From contig JAHYIZ010000026.1 in assembly GCA_019429405.1 (NCBI GenBank), positions 1 through 41,365 on the forward strand: a DNA stretch of 41,365 bases. The letters are read 5' to 3'. A program made the position numbers and the translations under genes. Below are positions 33,211 to 41,365 of this stretch, one piece after another. The notes under the pieces are model-generated. The model was not told the origin of the DNA. It searched no databases and was given only the letters and a program-made list of their open reading frames with translations. Each line of letters opens with the position of its first letter. The stretch's first letter is position 1. This DNA comes from Paracoccaceae bacterium (GTDB lineage: Bacteria > Pseudomonadota > Alphaproteobacteria > Rhodobacterales > Rhodobacteraceae).

Positions 33211-34257
33211 ATGAAACCCGCTGCCCCTACCCTTGCTGACCTTGGCTGGTCGGACCATTTTGCCCGCCAGATTGCCGCTGACGAGGCCGCGCTGCTGCCA
33301 TTGCGACTGATCGGCATTCAGCGCAGCCGCGCCACCGGGCTTGGCCCGGACGGCGCGCTGACGCTTCACTTTCCGCCCGGCCTCAACTCGGGCGAGGTGG
33401 CGGTGGGCGACTGGGTACTGGCAGACCCTGCCAACGCCCGCATCGTGCGTGTGCTGGCCCGCCGTTCGCTGCTGACCCGCAAAGCCGCAGGGGTTGAGGT
33501 GCGCGCGCAGCTTATCGCCGCCAACATAGACACACTCTTCATCGTTTCGTCGTGCAACGCCGATTTCAACCCGGCGCGGCTGGAGCGCTATGTGGCGCTG
33601 GCGCTTGAGGCAGGGGTGGCGCCGGTGATCGTGCTGACCAAGGCCGATCTTGCAGCCGACCCTGCCGACTATGCCACCCGCGCGCAGGCCCTTTCGCCCC
33701 ATATCGCCGCCGTGCTGGCGCTTAACGCCACGGCCCCCGAGGCGCTTGGCGCATTGCGCCCTTGGTGTGGTCCGGGGCAGACGGTGGCCTTCGCGGGCTC
33801 GTCGGGGGTTGGCAAATCGACCCTTGTCAACGGCCTTGCCGGCCTTGCACTCGCAACCCAAGGCATCCGCGCCGACGATGCCAAGGGTCGCCACACCACC
33901 ACCGCCCGCTCGTTGCACCTTATGCCCGGCGGCGGCTTGTTGATTGACATGCCGGGCATGCGCGAACTGGCGCTGATCGACGCGACCGAGGGTATCGCCG
34001 AACTCTTTGATGACCTTGAAGCCCTCGCCGCCACCTGCCGCTTTCGCGATTGCGCGCATGACGGTGAACCGGGATGCGCGCTTGCGACCGAAGTGGCGGC
34101 GGGGCGACTCGATGCCGCGCGCCTCGCACGCTGGCAAAAGCTGCGCCGCGAAGACAGGGCGACGAGCATCAGCCAGCAAGAAGCGCGCCGCAAGGACCGC
34201 GCCTTTGGCCGCATGGTGAAAGCCGCGAAGCGGGTGAAAGCGGCACCGCCCGAGTGA
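33211..34257 (+). CDS. rsgA: Ribosome small-subunit assembly GTPase RsgA
   Basis: RsgA is a circularly permuted GTPase that checks 30S maturation. The 348-residue product has an N-terminal OB-fold, G4 LTKADL, then G1 GSSGVGKSTL and G3 DMPGM in permuted order, and a C-terminal zinc knuckle C-x4-C-x-H-x5-C (CRFRDCAHDGEPGC). The 3' end is Lys/Arg-rich (RRKDRAFGRMVKAAKRVK). No clear ribosome binding site marks the start; ATGs at 33175, 33199 and 33211 are possible, and 33211 best fits the family N-terminus. Confidence 0.93.
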   Translation: MKPAAPTLADLGWSDHFARQIAADEAALLPLRLIGIQRSRATGLGPDGALTLHFPPGLNSGEVAVGDWVLADPANARIVRVLARRSLLTRKAAGVEVRAQLIAANIDTLFIVSSCNADFNPARLERYVALALEAGVAPVIVLTKADLAADPADYATRAQALSPHIAAVLALNATAPEALGALRPWCGPGQTVAFAGSSGVGKSTLVNGLAGLALATQGIRADDAKGRHTTTARSLHLMPGGGLLIDMPGMRELALIDATEGIAELFDDLEALAATCRFRDCAHDGEPGCALATEVAAGRLDAARLARWQKLRREDRATSISQQEARRKDRAFGRMVKAAKRVKAAPPE

Positions 34258-34359
34258 CCCAGCCAGCGAGGCCACGGCAACCTGCCCGCACCATCGCACC
34301 CTAGACGCCGCCGCCCCCCGGCCTTAGTCTGCCCCGGTCCCCGAATCCCGCGAGGCCCC

Positions 34360-36117
34360 ATGTCCGACCCCTCCGCGCAAGGCTATCAGGTCCTCGCCCG
34401 CAAATATCGCCCCGCGACCTTTGTTGATCTGATCGGACAAGAGGCGATGGTGCGCACCCTGCGCAATGCCTTTGCCACCGACCGTATCGCGCATGCTTTC
34501 ATCCTGACCGGGGTGCGCGGCGTCGGCAAGACCACCACCGCGCGCATCGTCGCCAAGGGCCTCAACTGCATCGGCGCGGATGGCGCCGGCGGCCCCACCA
34601 CCGAACCCTGCGGTGTTTGCGAACATTGCCGCGCGATTGCCGAAGGGCGCCACGTTGACGTGCTTGAAATGGACGCGGCCAGTCGCACCGGCGTGGCCGA
34701 CATCCGCGACATCATCGAAAGCGTGCAGTATCGGTCAGCCTCGGCGCGCTACAAGGTCTACATCATCGACGAAGTGCACATGCTCTCCAACAGCGCCTTC
34801 AACGCGCTTTTGAAAACGCTGGAAGAGCCGCCGCCGCATGTAAAATTCATCTTCGCCACCACCGAGATCCGCAAGGTGCCGGTGACGGTGCTTTCCCGTT
34901 GCCAGCGGTTCGACCTGCGCCGGATCGAACCCGAGGTGATGATCGCCCACCTCACCGCCATCGCCGCGCGCGAGGGCGCCGAAATCGCGCCCGAGGCGCT
35001 GGCGCTCATCACCCGCGCCGCCGAAGGTTCGGTGCGCGACGCCATGAGCCTGCTCGATCAGGCGATTGCCCATGGCGCAGGCGTTACCGGCCCCGATCAG
35101 GTGCGCGCCATGCTGGGGCTGGCCGACCGTAGCCGCGTGCTCGACCTCTTCGACATGGTGCTGCGGGGGCAGGCGGGCGATGCGCTTTCCGAACTCGGCG
35201 CGCAATACGCCGACGGCGCCGACCCGATCGCGGTGCTGCGCGATCTGGCCGAAATCACCCATTGGGTTTCCGTCATCAAGATTACCCCCGAGGCCGCCGA
35301 AGACCCCACCGTTGCCGCCGCCGAACGCGCCCGCGGGCAGGCGATGGCAGATGCCATTCCAATGCGGGTGCTGACCCGGCTCTGGCAGATGCTGCTGAAG
35401 GCACTTGATGAGGTGTCGCTGGCCCCCAATGGCATGATGGCCGCCGAAATGGCGCTGATCCGGCTCACGCATGTGGCCGACCTGCCCGACCCCGGCACCC
35501 TGATCAAGCGGCTTCAGCAGGGCAACCCGGGCGCCAGCCCCGCCGCCGCCGGCCGCGCCACCCCAGGCTCCGCCGCGCCCAACCGTAGCGGCCCCACTGC
35601 CAGCAGCCACCACGCGCCGCGCGCCAGCGCCCAGCCCTCGGGCGCCGCCACCGCGCTTGCTGACCAGCCCGAAACTGCACTCGCCCGCTATGCCCGGTTT
35701 GACGACGTGGTCGCCCTGATCCAGCGCATGCGCGATGTGCGCCTGCTGATCGAGGTCGAAACCCACCTGCGCCTTGTGCACTATGCCCCCGGTCGGATCG
35801 AGTTTGAACCTACCGGCGATGCCCCGCGCGAGCTTGCCTCGACCCTCGCGGCCCGCCTGCAAGGCTGGACTGGCGCGCGCTGGGGGATCTCGGTCACCAA
35901 CACCGGCGGCGGCGCCACCATTGCCGAGACCCGCGCCGCCGAGCTGCGTGGGGCCGAGGCGCAGGCGCTGCAAAGCCCCACCGTTCAAGCGCTATTCGCG
36001 GCCTTCCCCGCCGCGCGTTTCCTCGGTATCACCACCCCAGACAGTCTGGCCGACAGCGTCGCCGCAGAGGCGCCGCCCACCGCCGAGGATGACTGGGACC
36101 CATTTGAAGACACCTGA
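34360..36117 (+). CDS. dnaX: DNA polymerase III subunits gamma/tau
   Basis: The clamp-loader ATPase of the replisome. The 585-residue product has the AAA+ core: Walker A GVRGVGKTTTA (51-61), zinc-binding C70, C84, C87 and C90, Walker B IIDEVH, and sensor/SRC motif (LSRCQRFDL). After domain III comes a Pro/Ala/Ser-rich linker (about 385-435) and a C-terminal domain expected to contact the alpha subunit. I see no slippery A-run that would give a separate gamma by frameshifting. The stop overlaps the ribosome binding site of ybaB. Confidence 0.96.
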   Translation: MSDPSAQGYQVLARKYRPATFVDLIGQEAMVRTLRNAFATDRIAHAFILTGVRGVGKTTTARIVAKGLNCIGADGAGGPTTEPCGVCEHCRAIAEGRHVDVLEMDAASRTGVADIRDIIESVQYRSASARYKVYIIDEVHMLSNSAFNALLKTLEEPPPHVKFIFATTEIRKVPVTVLSRCQRFDLRRIEPEVMIAHLTAIAAREGAEIAPEALALITRAAEGSVRDAMSLLDQAIAHGAGVTGPDQVRAMLGLADRSRVLDLFDMVLRGQAGDALSELGAQYADGADPIAVLRDLAEITHWVSVIKITPEAAEDPTVAAAERARGQAMADAIPMRVLTRLWQMLLKALDEVSLAPNGMMAAEMALIRLTHVADLPDPGTLIKRLQQGNPGASPAAAGRATPGSAAPNRSGPTASSHHAPRASAQPSGAATALADQPETALARYARFDDVVALIQRMRDVRLLIEVETHLRLVHYAPGRIEFEPTGDAPRELASTLAARLQGWTGARWGISVTNTGGGATIAETRAAELRGAEAQALQSPTVQALFAAFPAARFLGITTPDSLADSVAAEAPPTAEDDWDPFEDT

Positions 36118-36127
36118 GGAGAGACGC

Positions 36128-36472
36128 ATGTTCAAAGGCTTGGGCGGCATGGGCGACATGGCCAAGATGATGAAGGCGGCCAAAGACATGCAAACCCGCA
36201 TGACCGCGCTGCAAGACGACCTCGCCCGCATCACCGTGCAGGGCGAAAGCGGCGCGGGCCTTGTGCGCGCCGAGGCGACCGCCAAAGGCGAGCTGACCGC
36301 GCTTCGCATCGACCCCGCGATCTTCAAGGCCGAAGACAAGGAAGTGGTCGAAGACCTGATCCTTGCCGCGATCAAGGATGTGCAAAAACGCGCCGCCGAA
36401 CGCAGCGCGCAGGAAATGCGCAAGATCGCCGCCGAAATGGGCCTGCCGCCCGACATGAATCTGCCGATGTGA
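36128..36472 (+). CDS. ybaB: YbaB/EbfC nucleoid-associated protein
   Basis: A 114-residue dimeric DNA-binding protein of the YbaB/EbfC family. It has the start [18 protein letters not shown], the central [19 protein letters not shown] strand region, and the ending [17 protein letters not shown] before the ATG overlaps the dnaX stop, and recR follows after seven bases, so dnaX-ybaB-recR is one operon, as in many bacteria. Confidence 0.95.
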   Translation: MFKGLGGMGDMAKMMKAAKDMQTRMTALQDDLARITVQGESGAGLVRAEATAKGELTALRIDPAIFKAEDKEVVEDLILAAIKDVQKRAAERSAQEMRKIAAEMGLPPDMNLPM

Positions 36473-36479
36473 GGCGCGG

Positions 36480-37079
36480 TTGGGCAATTCCACCGAAGAG
36501 ATCGAAACCCTGATCGCGCTGATGGCGCGGCTGCCCGGCCTTGGCCCCCGGTCAGCGCGCCGCGCGGTGCTGCACCTGATCCGCAAGCGCGGGCCGCTGA
36601 TGGTGCAGCTTGCAGCCCTTATGGGCCATGTTGCCGAAACCGTGCGCGAATGCGCGACCTGCGGCAACTTCGCCACCACCGACATCTGCGACATCTGTGC
36701 CAACCCCGCCCGCGCCATCGGCGAGATTTGCGTGGTCGAGGATGTGGCCGACCTTTGGGCACTCGAACGCGGCCACGCCTTCAAGGGCCGCTACCATGTG
36801 CTCGGCGGCACGCTTTCGGCGCTTGAGGCGGTCGGCCCCGACGATCTCGGCATCCCCCGCCTGCTGGCCCGCATTCCCGCCGAAGGCATCCACGAGGTCA
36901 TCCTCGCGCTCAACGCCACGGTCGAAGGCCAGACCACCGCGCATTACATCGCCGACGCGCTCGCGGCCACCAACGTCAGCGTCACCGGCCTTGCCCAAGG
37001 CGTGCCGATCGGCGGCGAGCTTGACTACCTCGATGACGGCACCATCCTCGCGGCACTCAGCGCGCGCAAACGGTTCTGA
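36480..37079 (+). CDS. recR: Recombination mediator protein RecR
   Basis: RecR acts with RecO (and RecF) to load RecA onto single-stranded DNA. The 199-residue product has the N-terminal helix-hairpin-helix ([13 protein letters not shown]), a C4 zinc finger (CATCG and CDIC), the TOPRIM domain with EDVADLW, and a C-terminal Walker-B-like strand. The start is a TTG at 36480; GAGG overlaps the ybaB stop and lies five bases before it. Confidence 0.95.
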   Translation: MGNSTEEIETLIALMARLPGLGPRSARRAVLHLIRKRGPLMVQLAALMGHVAETVRECATCGNFATTDICDICANPARAIGEICVVEDVADLWALERGHAFKGRYHVLGGTLSALEAVGPDDLGIPRLLARIPAEGIHEVILALNATVEGQTTAHYIADALAATNVSVTGLAQGVPIGGELDYLDDGTILAALSARKRF

Positions 37080-37295
37080 AAACCACCAGCCGAACCCGCC
37101 CCCCGCCCTTTGGGCAGCCAACAATGGCGCACCCATTCGCCCTTCTTCTTTGCCAAAATACCCCAGGGGGTGTGGGGGGCTGGCCCCCCACCCTGCCCGC
37201 GGCACGCGCGCCTTGGCCCTTGGCCAAGGCCAACACAGTCAAAGGGCGCGGAGGTTTCCCCCCGCGCCCCGGCATTCAGACACAAGCCCTCAGGC
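37080..37295. repeat. Intergenic region with hairpins and a family-specific repeat
   Basis: These 216 bases lie between convergent recR and hsp20. A copy of the A/T-rich intergenic signature (CCTTCTTCTTTGCCAAAATA, 37141-37160) runs into a GC hairpin, TGGGGGGC-TG-GCCCCCCA (about 37173-37190), which may end the recR transcript. A second self-complementary stretch is TTGGCCAA near 37221. No gene is seen. Confidence 0.55.
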
Positions 37296-37760
37296 TCAAA
37301 CTTCGATCGTCTCGACCGCCTTGGCCTCAACCGTATCGGCGCGGCCAATCTCGATCCGTCGGGGCTTCAGCGCCTCGGGAACTTCGCGCATAAGGTCGAT
37401 GTGCAGCATGCCATCGGCATGGGTCGCCCCTGTCACCCGCACATGCTCGGCCAGCGCGAAGCGGCGCTCGAAGGCGCGGGTGGCAATGCCGCGGTGCAGG
37501 TAGTTGCGCGGGGTTTCCTCGGGCTGCTTGCGCGCCGCCACGATCAGCGCGCCATCGCGCAGCTCGACCGAAAGGTCGTCAGCCCCAAAGCCCGCCACGG
37601 CGATCGAGATGCGATAGGCGTCTTCGCCAAGCTTTTCGATGTTGTAGGGCGGGTAGGTCGGCTGACCGACATCGGCAGTAAGCGCCCGGTCCATCAAATC
37701 TGCCAGATGGTCGAAACCGACGGTGGCACGGTAGAGCGGCGAAAAGTCGAAATTGCGCAT
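37296..37760 (-). CDS. Small heat-shock protein, Hsp20/alpha-crystallin family (IbpA-like)
   Basis: A holdase chaperone that binds unfolding proteins. The 154-residue product begins MRNFDFSPLYRATVGFD, as in class A sHSPs (IbpA). The alpha-crystallin domain (about 35-125) contains YPPYNIEKLGEDAYRI, VAGFGADDLSVEL and the conserved RAFERRFALAEHV. The C-terminal IxI motif (IEI) needed for oligomer formation is present. GAGGA lies before the ATG and is buried in a predicted thermometer hairpin; a heat-shock-type promoter lies about 100 bases upstream. Confidence 0.93.
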   Translation of the reverse strand: MRNFDFSPLYRATVGFDHLADLMDRALTADVGQPTYPPYNIEKLGEDAYRISIAVAGFGADDLSVELRDGALIVAARKQPEETPRNYLHRGIATRAFERRFALAEHVRVTGATHADGMLHIDLMREVPEALKPRRIEIGRADTVEAKAVETIEV

Positions 37761-37857
37761 GTTTCATCCTCACTTGAGCGATGTTGCTGGTATGCCCTCC
37801 CCTTTTGTTGGGGGCCGGGCCGTTGCCGCCAAGGCCCGCCTGCGCGGCACCCTGACG
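37761..37857 (-). promoter_or_regulatory. Probable ROSE-type RNA thermometer in the hsp20 leader
   Basis: On the minus strand the last hairpin (37766-37782) is ATC-G-CTC-AAGT-GAG-GAT. Three pairs, a bulged G, three pairs and a four-base loop hold the Shine-Dalgarno AGGA against UCGCU. This matches the U-U/C-GCU box of ROSE elements, which melt at heat-shock temperature. A second hairpin (CCCC/GGGG, 37799-37814) and GC-rich pairing lie upstream, giving the multi-hairpin layout of ROSE leaders about 100 nt long. Confidence 0.7.
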
Positions 37858-37864
37858 GTGCAAG

Positions 37865-37893
37865 ATCTGGGCAGGCCATCGCAGGGTTTCAAG
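37865..37893 (-). promoter_or_regulatory. RpoH (sigma32)-type promoter of hsp20
   Basis: On the minus strand CTTGAAA (37893-37887) is followed after 15 bases by CCCAGAT (37871-37865), close to the heat-shock consensus CTTGAAA / CCCATnT. It lies just beyond the end of the protease gene and would give a leader of about 97 nt. Confidence 0.6.
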
Positions 37894-37906
37894 ACCCGGC
37901 CACAGA

Positions 37907-38683
37907 TCAGGGACGCACGAATTTTGCGCCCGATGTCGTGGCCATCTGCCCGCCCGCCCCGGTTCGCCCGGCATCAAGCACCGCACGCAGCCCCGCCACA
38001 CCCGCCACCGAAACCGCAAGCGACACCTTGCGCCCCTCGGCATCGGCCATCGCCGAGACCACCGACACAATCCGCGCCACCCCGTCGGCAAACACGAATA
38101 CCGGCGCGCCCGAAGCCCCGAAATCCGCTTCGCAACTCAGCATCACCACCTCGCCAGACCGCTCCAGCACCCGGCACAGCGACTGCAGGCTGGGCGCTCC
38201 GGCACGGTCGCGCGCGTAGGAAACAACGCCGACGTCGGCGCCTGTCCCTGGCAGCGCGGCGGTGGCGAATGGCTGCACTGCAGGCAACCGGATCGGCTGA
38301 TCCAACTCGATCAGGGCGATATCCTCGGCAATCCGGTCCAGCCTGTCGCCGCCCTCGAAACGAAAGCCCGCAGGCACCACCGCGCGCCGCACCCCCCGAT
38401 AGGCAATCGCCCGCCCGTTGCGCCACCCGGCCAGAAAGGTGATTGCGCTGGCATCGATCATGGCGCCGGTGCGGCTTGAAAACAGACAATGCGCCGCCGT
38501 CAGCACCAGATCGGGCGCAATCAGCGTTCCGGTGCAAAACGCCTCGTTGCCAAGGTCAATCCGCCCCACCGCCTCCCAGCCGCGCCCCTGATCACCGGTG
38601 ACCAGCGCGCGCAAAGCATTGTCGGCCTGCACCGGGGCGGCTGCGAAACAACCAAGGGCAAAGGCAAGGGCAGCAAGACGCAT
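37907..38683 (-). CDS. Secreted trypsin-like serine protease (S1 family)
   Basis: A 258-residue product with a signal peptide ending VQA near residue 20. The catalytic triad is readable: H65 in LTAAHC, D121 in EDIALIEL, and S191 in GASGAP. Cysteine pairs (C50/C66 and C170/C184) probably form the usual disulfides. The chymotrypsin-type GDSGGP is here GASGAP, as in many bacterial glutamyl endopeptidase-like or V8-like enzymes. It should act in the periplasm or outside the cell. The ATG at 38683 coincides with the signal peptide start. Confidence 0.87.
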   Translation of the reverse strand: MRLAALAFALGCFAAAPVQADNALRALVTGDQGRGWEAVGRIDLGNEAFCTGTLIAPDLVLTAAHCLFSSRTGAMIDASAITFLAGWRNGRAIAYRGVRRAVVPAGFRFEGGDRLDRIAEDIALIELDQPIRLPAVQPFATAALPGTGADVGVVSYARDRAGAPSLQSLCRVLERSGEVVMLSCEADFGASGAPVFVFADGVARIVSVVSAMADAEGRKVSLAVSVAGVAGLRAVLDAGRTGAGGQMATTSGAKFVRP

Positions 38684-38736
38684 CGCAACTCCGAAGGCAG
38701 TGGGCCCGGCCACACTAGCCAGCGCTTGCGGCGGGA

Positions 38737-40032
<1,296 letters not shown>

Positions 40033-40033
40033 C

Positions 40034-40345
40034 TCAGGCGCCCCGGGCCAGCAGCCAGGCGACCGCCACGAAGACCGGCAGCCCCACCAGCGCCCAATAG
40101 CCGCCGCGCGTTAGCCGAGCGCCCAGGATCAGCCGCACCCCCTGCACCAGCGCTGCCGCCGCAATCCCCGGCGCCGCGACCAATACCAGAGCCCGCATGT
40201 CGGGCGCCGCGATCCAGGCCAGCGCCGCCACAACTGCGGCAAAGCCGACGCCGATCAGCGCCTCGCGCCCCGCCGCCAACCGGCAGAGCGACAGATAAAC
40301 CACCACCGGCAGCAACAGCGCCACCGCGTTCATCGCATCAGACAT
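40034..40345 (-). CDS. Small membrane protein of unknown function between glcE and glcF
   Basis: A 103-residue hydrophobic protein with three or four predicted transmembrane helices (about 6-22, 27-46, 50-67 and 83-100). There is no signal peptide and no recognised motif. The ATG at 40345 overlaps the end of glcE by eight bases, and the stop is one base before glcF, so it is translated within the glycolate oxidase operon. Function unknown; a role with the membrane-associated oxidase is only inferred from position. Confidence 0.75.
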   Translation of the reverse strand: MSDAMNAVALLLPVVVYLSLCRLAAGREALIGVGFAAVVAALAWIAAPDMRALVLVAAPGIAAAALVQGVRLILGARLTRGGYWALVGLPVFVAVAWLLARGA

Positions 40346-41365
40346 CCGCACCCCCCACAAAAATTCCGCGCGGGTCGAACTTCGCCCGAATACCTGCGCT
40401 CAGTGCCGCCACCCCCGCCGCCTCGGGCTCGAACACCGCGCCCGGCCCCCGCATCAGGGTCGCATGCCCGCAGTAAGGCGCCGCCTTCGCCCGCGCATCC
40501 ACGCCCTCGGGCAGCACCGCCCATATCTGCCCGCCGCCCCAGTCAAGCACCGCCGGGCAACCAAGCCGCGCCACGATGCCCGGCGCCTCGGACGGCTTCA
40601 CCGAAAACCGCCAGATTGCCCCGGCCAGCCCCCGCAGCGGCGCCACCTCGCCCAAGGCGCGCCAAAGTGCCGCTGACCCGCCCCGTTCGACCCGCACCGC
40701 GCCGAACCGCGCCAGATGTGCCGACAGCCGCGCCACCCGATACGCCACCGATTCCGCCAAGCCCTCAAGCCGCAGCATCGCGCCAACCCCCGGCATCCAG
40801 CCCGCGCCGCTCACCTCATAGGGGCTGGCCAAGGCCGCAGCCATCGCGGCCACCGCCTCTCCCGCAGAAACGCCTTCCAGCAGCAGCGTCGCCTCGGCCA
40901 ATGCCGCCGGTTGCAGCTTGAAGGCAACCTCGCTCAAGACACCAAGCCTGCCCCAACTGCCCGCCATCAGCTTGACCAGATCATAGCCGGTGACGTTCTT
41001 CATCACCCGGCCGCCGTTCTTGATGACCTCGCCGCGCCCATCGACAAACCGCACACCGATCAGCGCATCGCGGCACGCGCCCGCCTGCAACCGCCGCGGC
41101 CCCGACACGTTCGCCGCCACAACGCCGCCCATCGTGCTCTGGCCCGCCGCCCCCAGCAGCGCGCCCCAGTGCGCCGGCTCAAACCCCAGCCGCTGACGCG
41201 ACCCGGCCAGCAGCGCCTCAACCTCGGCCAGAGGCGTGCCCGCCCCCACCACCAGCGTCAACGCCGCAGGCTCGTAAAGCCGCACCCCAGCCAACCCGCC
41301 GGCCTCTAGCACCACACCCGCCCCCCCTCCCGCCCCCAAGGGCCGGGTGCCAACACCCACCACCC
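40338..41365 (-). CDS. glcE: Glycolate oxidase FAD-binding subunit GlcE, N-terminus beyond the window
   Basis: An FAD-binding PCMH-type protein. The visible 342 codons begin in the VGVGTRPLG strand (the GGGT-type FAD-binding start) and include LTLVVGAGTPLAEVEALL, GQSTMGGVVAANVSGPRR, and GGRVMKNVTGYDLVKLMAGSWG, all landmarks of GlcE. The C-terminus FDPRGIF is the usual end of this family. About 20 N-terminal residues, and presumably glcD, lie outside the window. The gene leads into the small membrane protein and glcF. Confidence 0.93.
   Translation of the reverse strand, partial: VVGVGTRPLGAGGGAGVVLEAGGLAGVRLYEPAALTLVVGAGTPLAEVEALLAGSRQRLGFEPAHWGALLGAAGQSTMGGVVAANVSGPRRLQAGACRDALIGVRFVDGRGEVIKNGGRVMKNVTGYDLVKLMAGSWGRLGVLSEVAFKLQPAALAEATLLLEGVSAGEAVAAMAAALASPYEVSGAGWMPGVGAMLRLEGLAESVAYRVARLSAHLARFGAVRVERGGSAALWRALGEVAPLRGLAGAIWRFSVKPSEAPGIVARLGCPAVLDWGGGQIWAVLPEGVDARAKAAPYCGHATLMRGPGAVFEPEAAGVAALSAGIRAKFDPRGIFVGGADV

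Noticed and set aside
34360-36117. Programmed frameshift in dnaX giving a separate gamma subunit
   Set aside because: No A-rich slippery heptamer with a following stem was seen.

Overview
The window is about 41 kb of GC-rich DNA (long open frames on both strands, strong G/C third-position bias). It most likely comes from an alphaproteobacterium of the family Rhodobacteraceae. The evidence is the cbb3 oxidase locus ccoNOQP next to ccoGHIS, uspA, fnrL and an FnrL-controlled hemN, an arrangement like that of Rhodobacter. FixG/FixH-type proteins and the small heat-shock gene layout also fit. There are no tRNA or 16S/23S rRNA genes, CRISPR arrays or complete insertion sequences. One small RNA gene, the SRP RNA, is present.

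Layout. Positions 1-910 hold a broken DEAD-box RNA helicase that runs into the tail of an unrelated gene. From 1 to 5 kb lie hemF (aerobic coproporphyrinogen oxidase), a small lipoprotein, an SDR-family protein lacking the catalytic lysine, and an rsmC-clpS pair. From 5 to 7 kb is a D-Ala-D-Ala carboxypeptidase with a long Pro/Ala linker and a SPOR domain. From 7.0 to 18.4 kb is the microaerobic block: ccoGHIS (assembly factors and copper ATPase), ccoNOQP (cbb3 oxidase), uspA, fnrL and hemN. Five FNR-type 14-mers lie in the intergenic regions upstream of ccoG, ccoN/uspA and fnrL/hemN. The block therefore encodes an oxygen sensor, a high-affinity oxidase, its copper and haem assembly proteins, and an oxygen-independent haem enzyme, apparently one regulon.

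From 18.4 to 25.5 kb is a yejABEF-type oligopeptide ABC importer with a glycosyltransferase gene coupled to its end. From 25.6 to 27.1 kb is an unusual membrane-anchored cytochrome with three tandem class I c-haem domains, a plausible electron carrier to the cbb3 oxidase. From 27 to 33 kb are pheA, an SRPBCC protein, nudC, a cpdB-like nucleotidase behind a 17-codon leader ORF, and a stand-alone solute-binding protein.

From 33.0 to 37.1 kb is a conserved housekeeping run: SRP RNA, rsgA, dnaX, ybaB and recR. From 37.3 to 38.7 kb are an hsp20 gene, with a heat-shock-type promoter and a ROSE-like RNA-thermometer hairpin over its ribosome binding site, and a secreted trypsin-like protease. The right edge holds glcE (cut by the window), a small membrane protein and glcF of glycolate oxidase.

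Most genes are ordinary core genes. The most notable items are the triheme tandem cytochrome, the probable ROSE thermometer, the fnrL/hemN shared FNR box with a predicted leaderless hemN mRNA, and the helicase breakpoint at the left edge. All identifications come from reading motifs and remembered family features; no database search was run.
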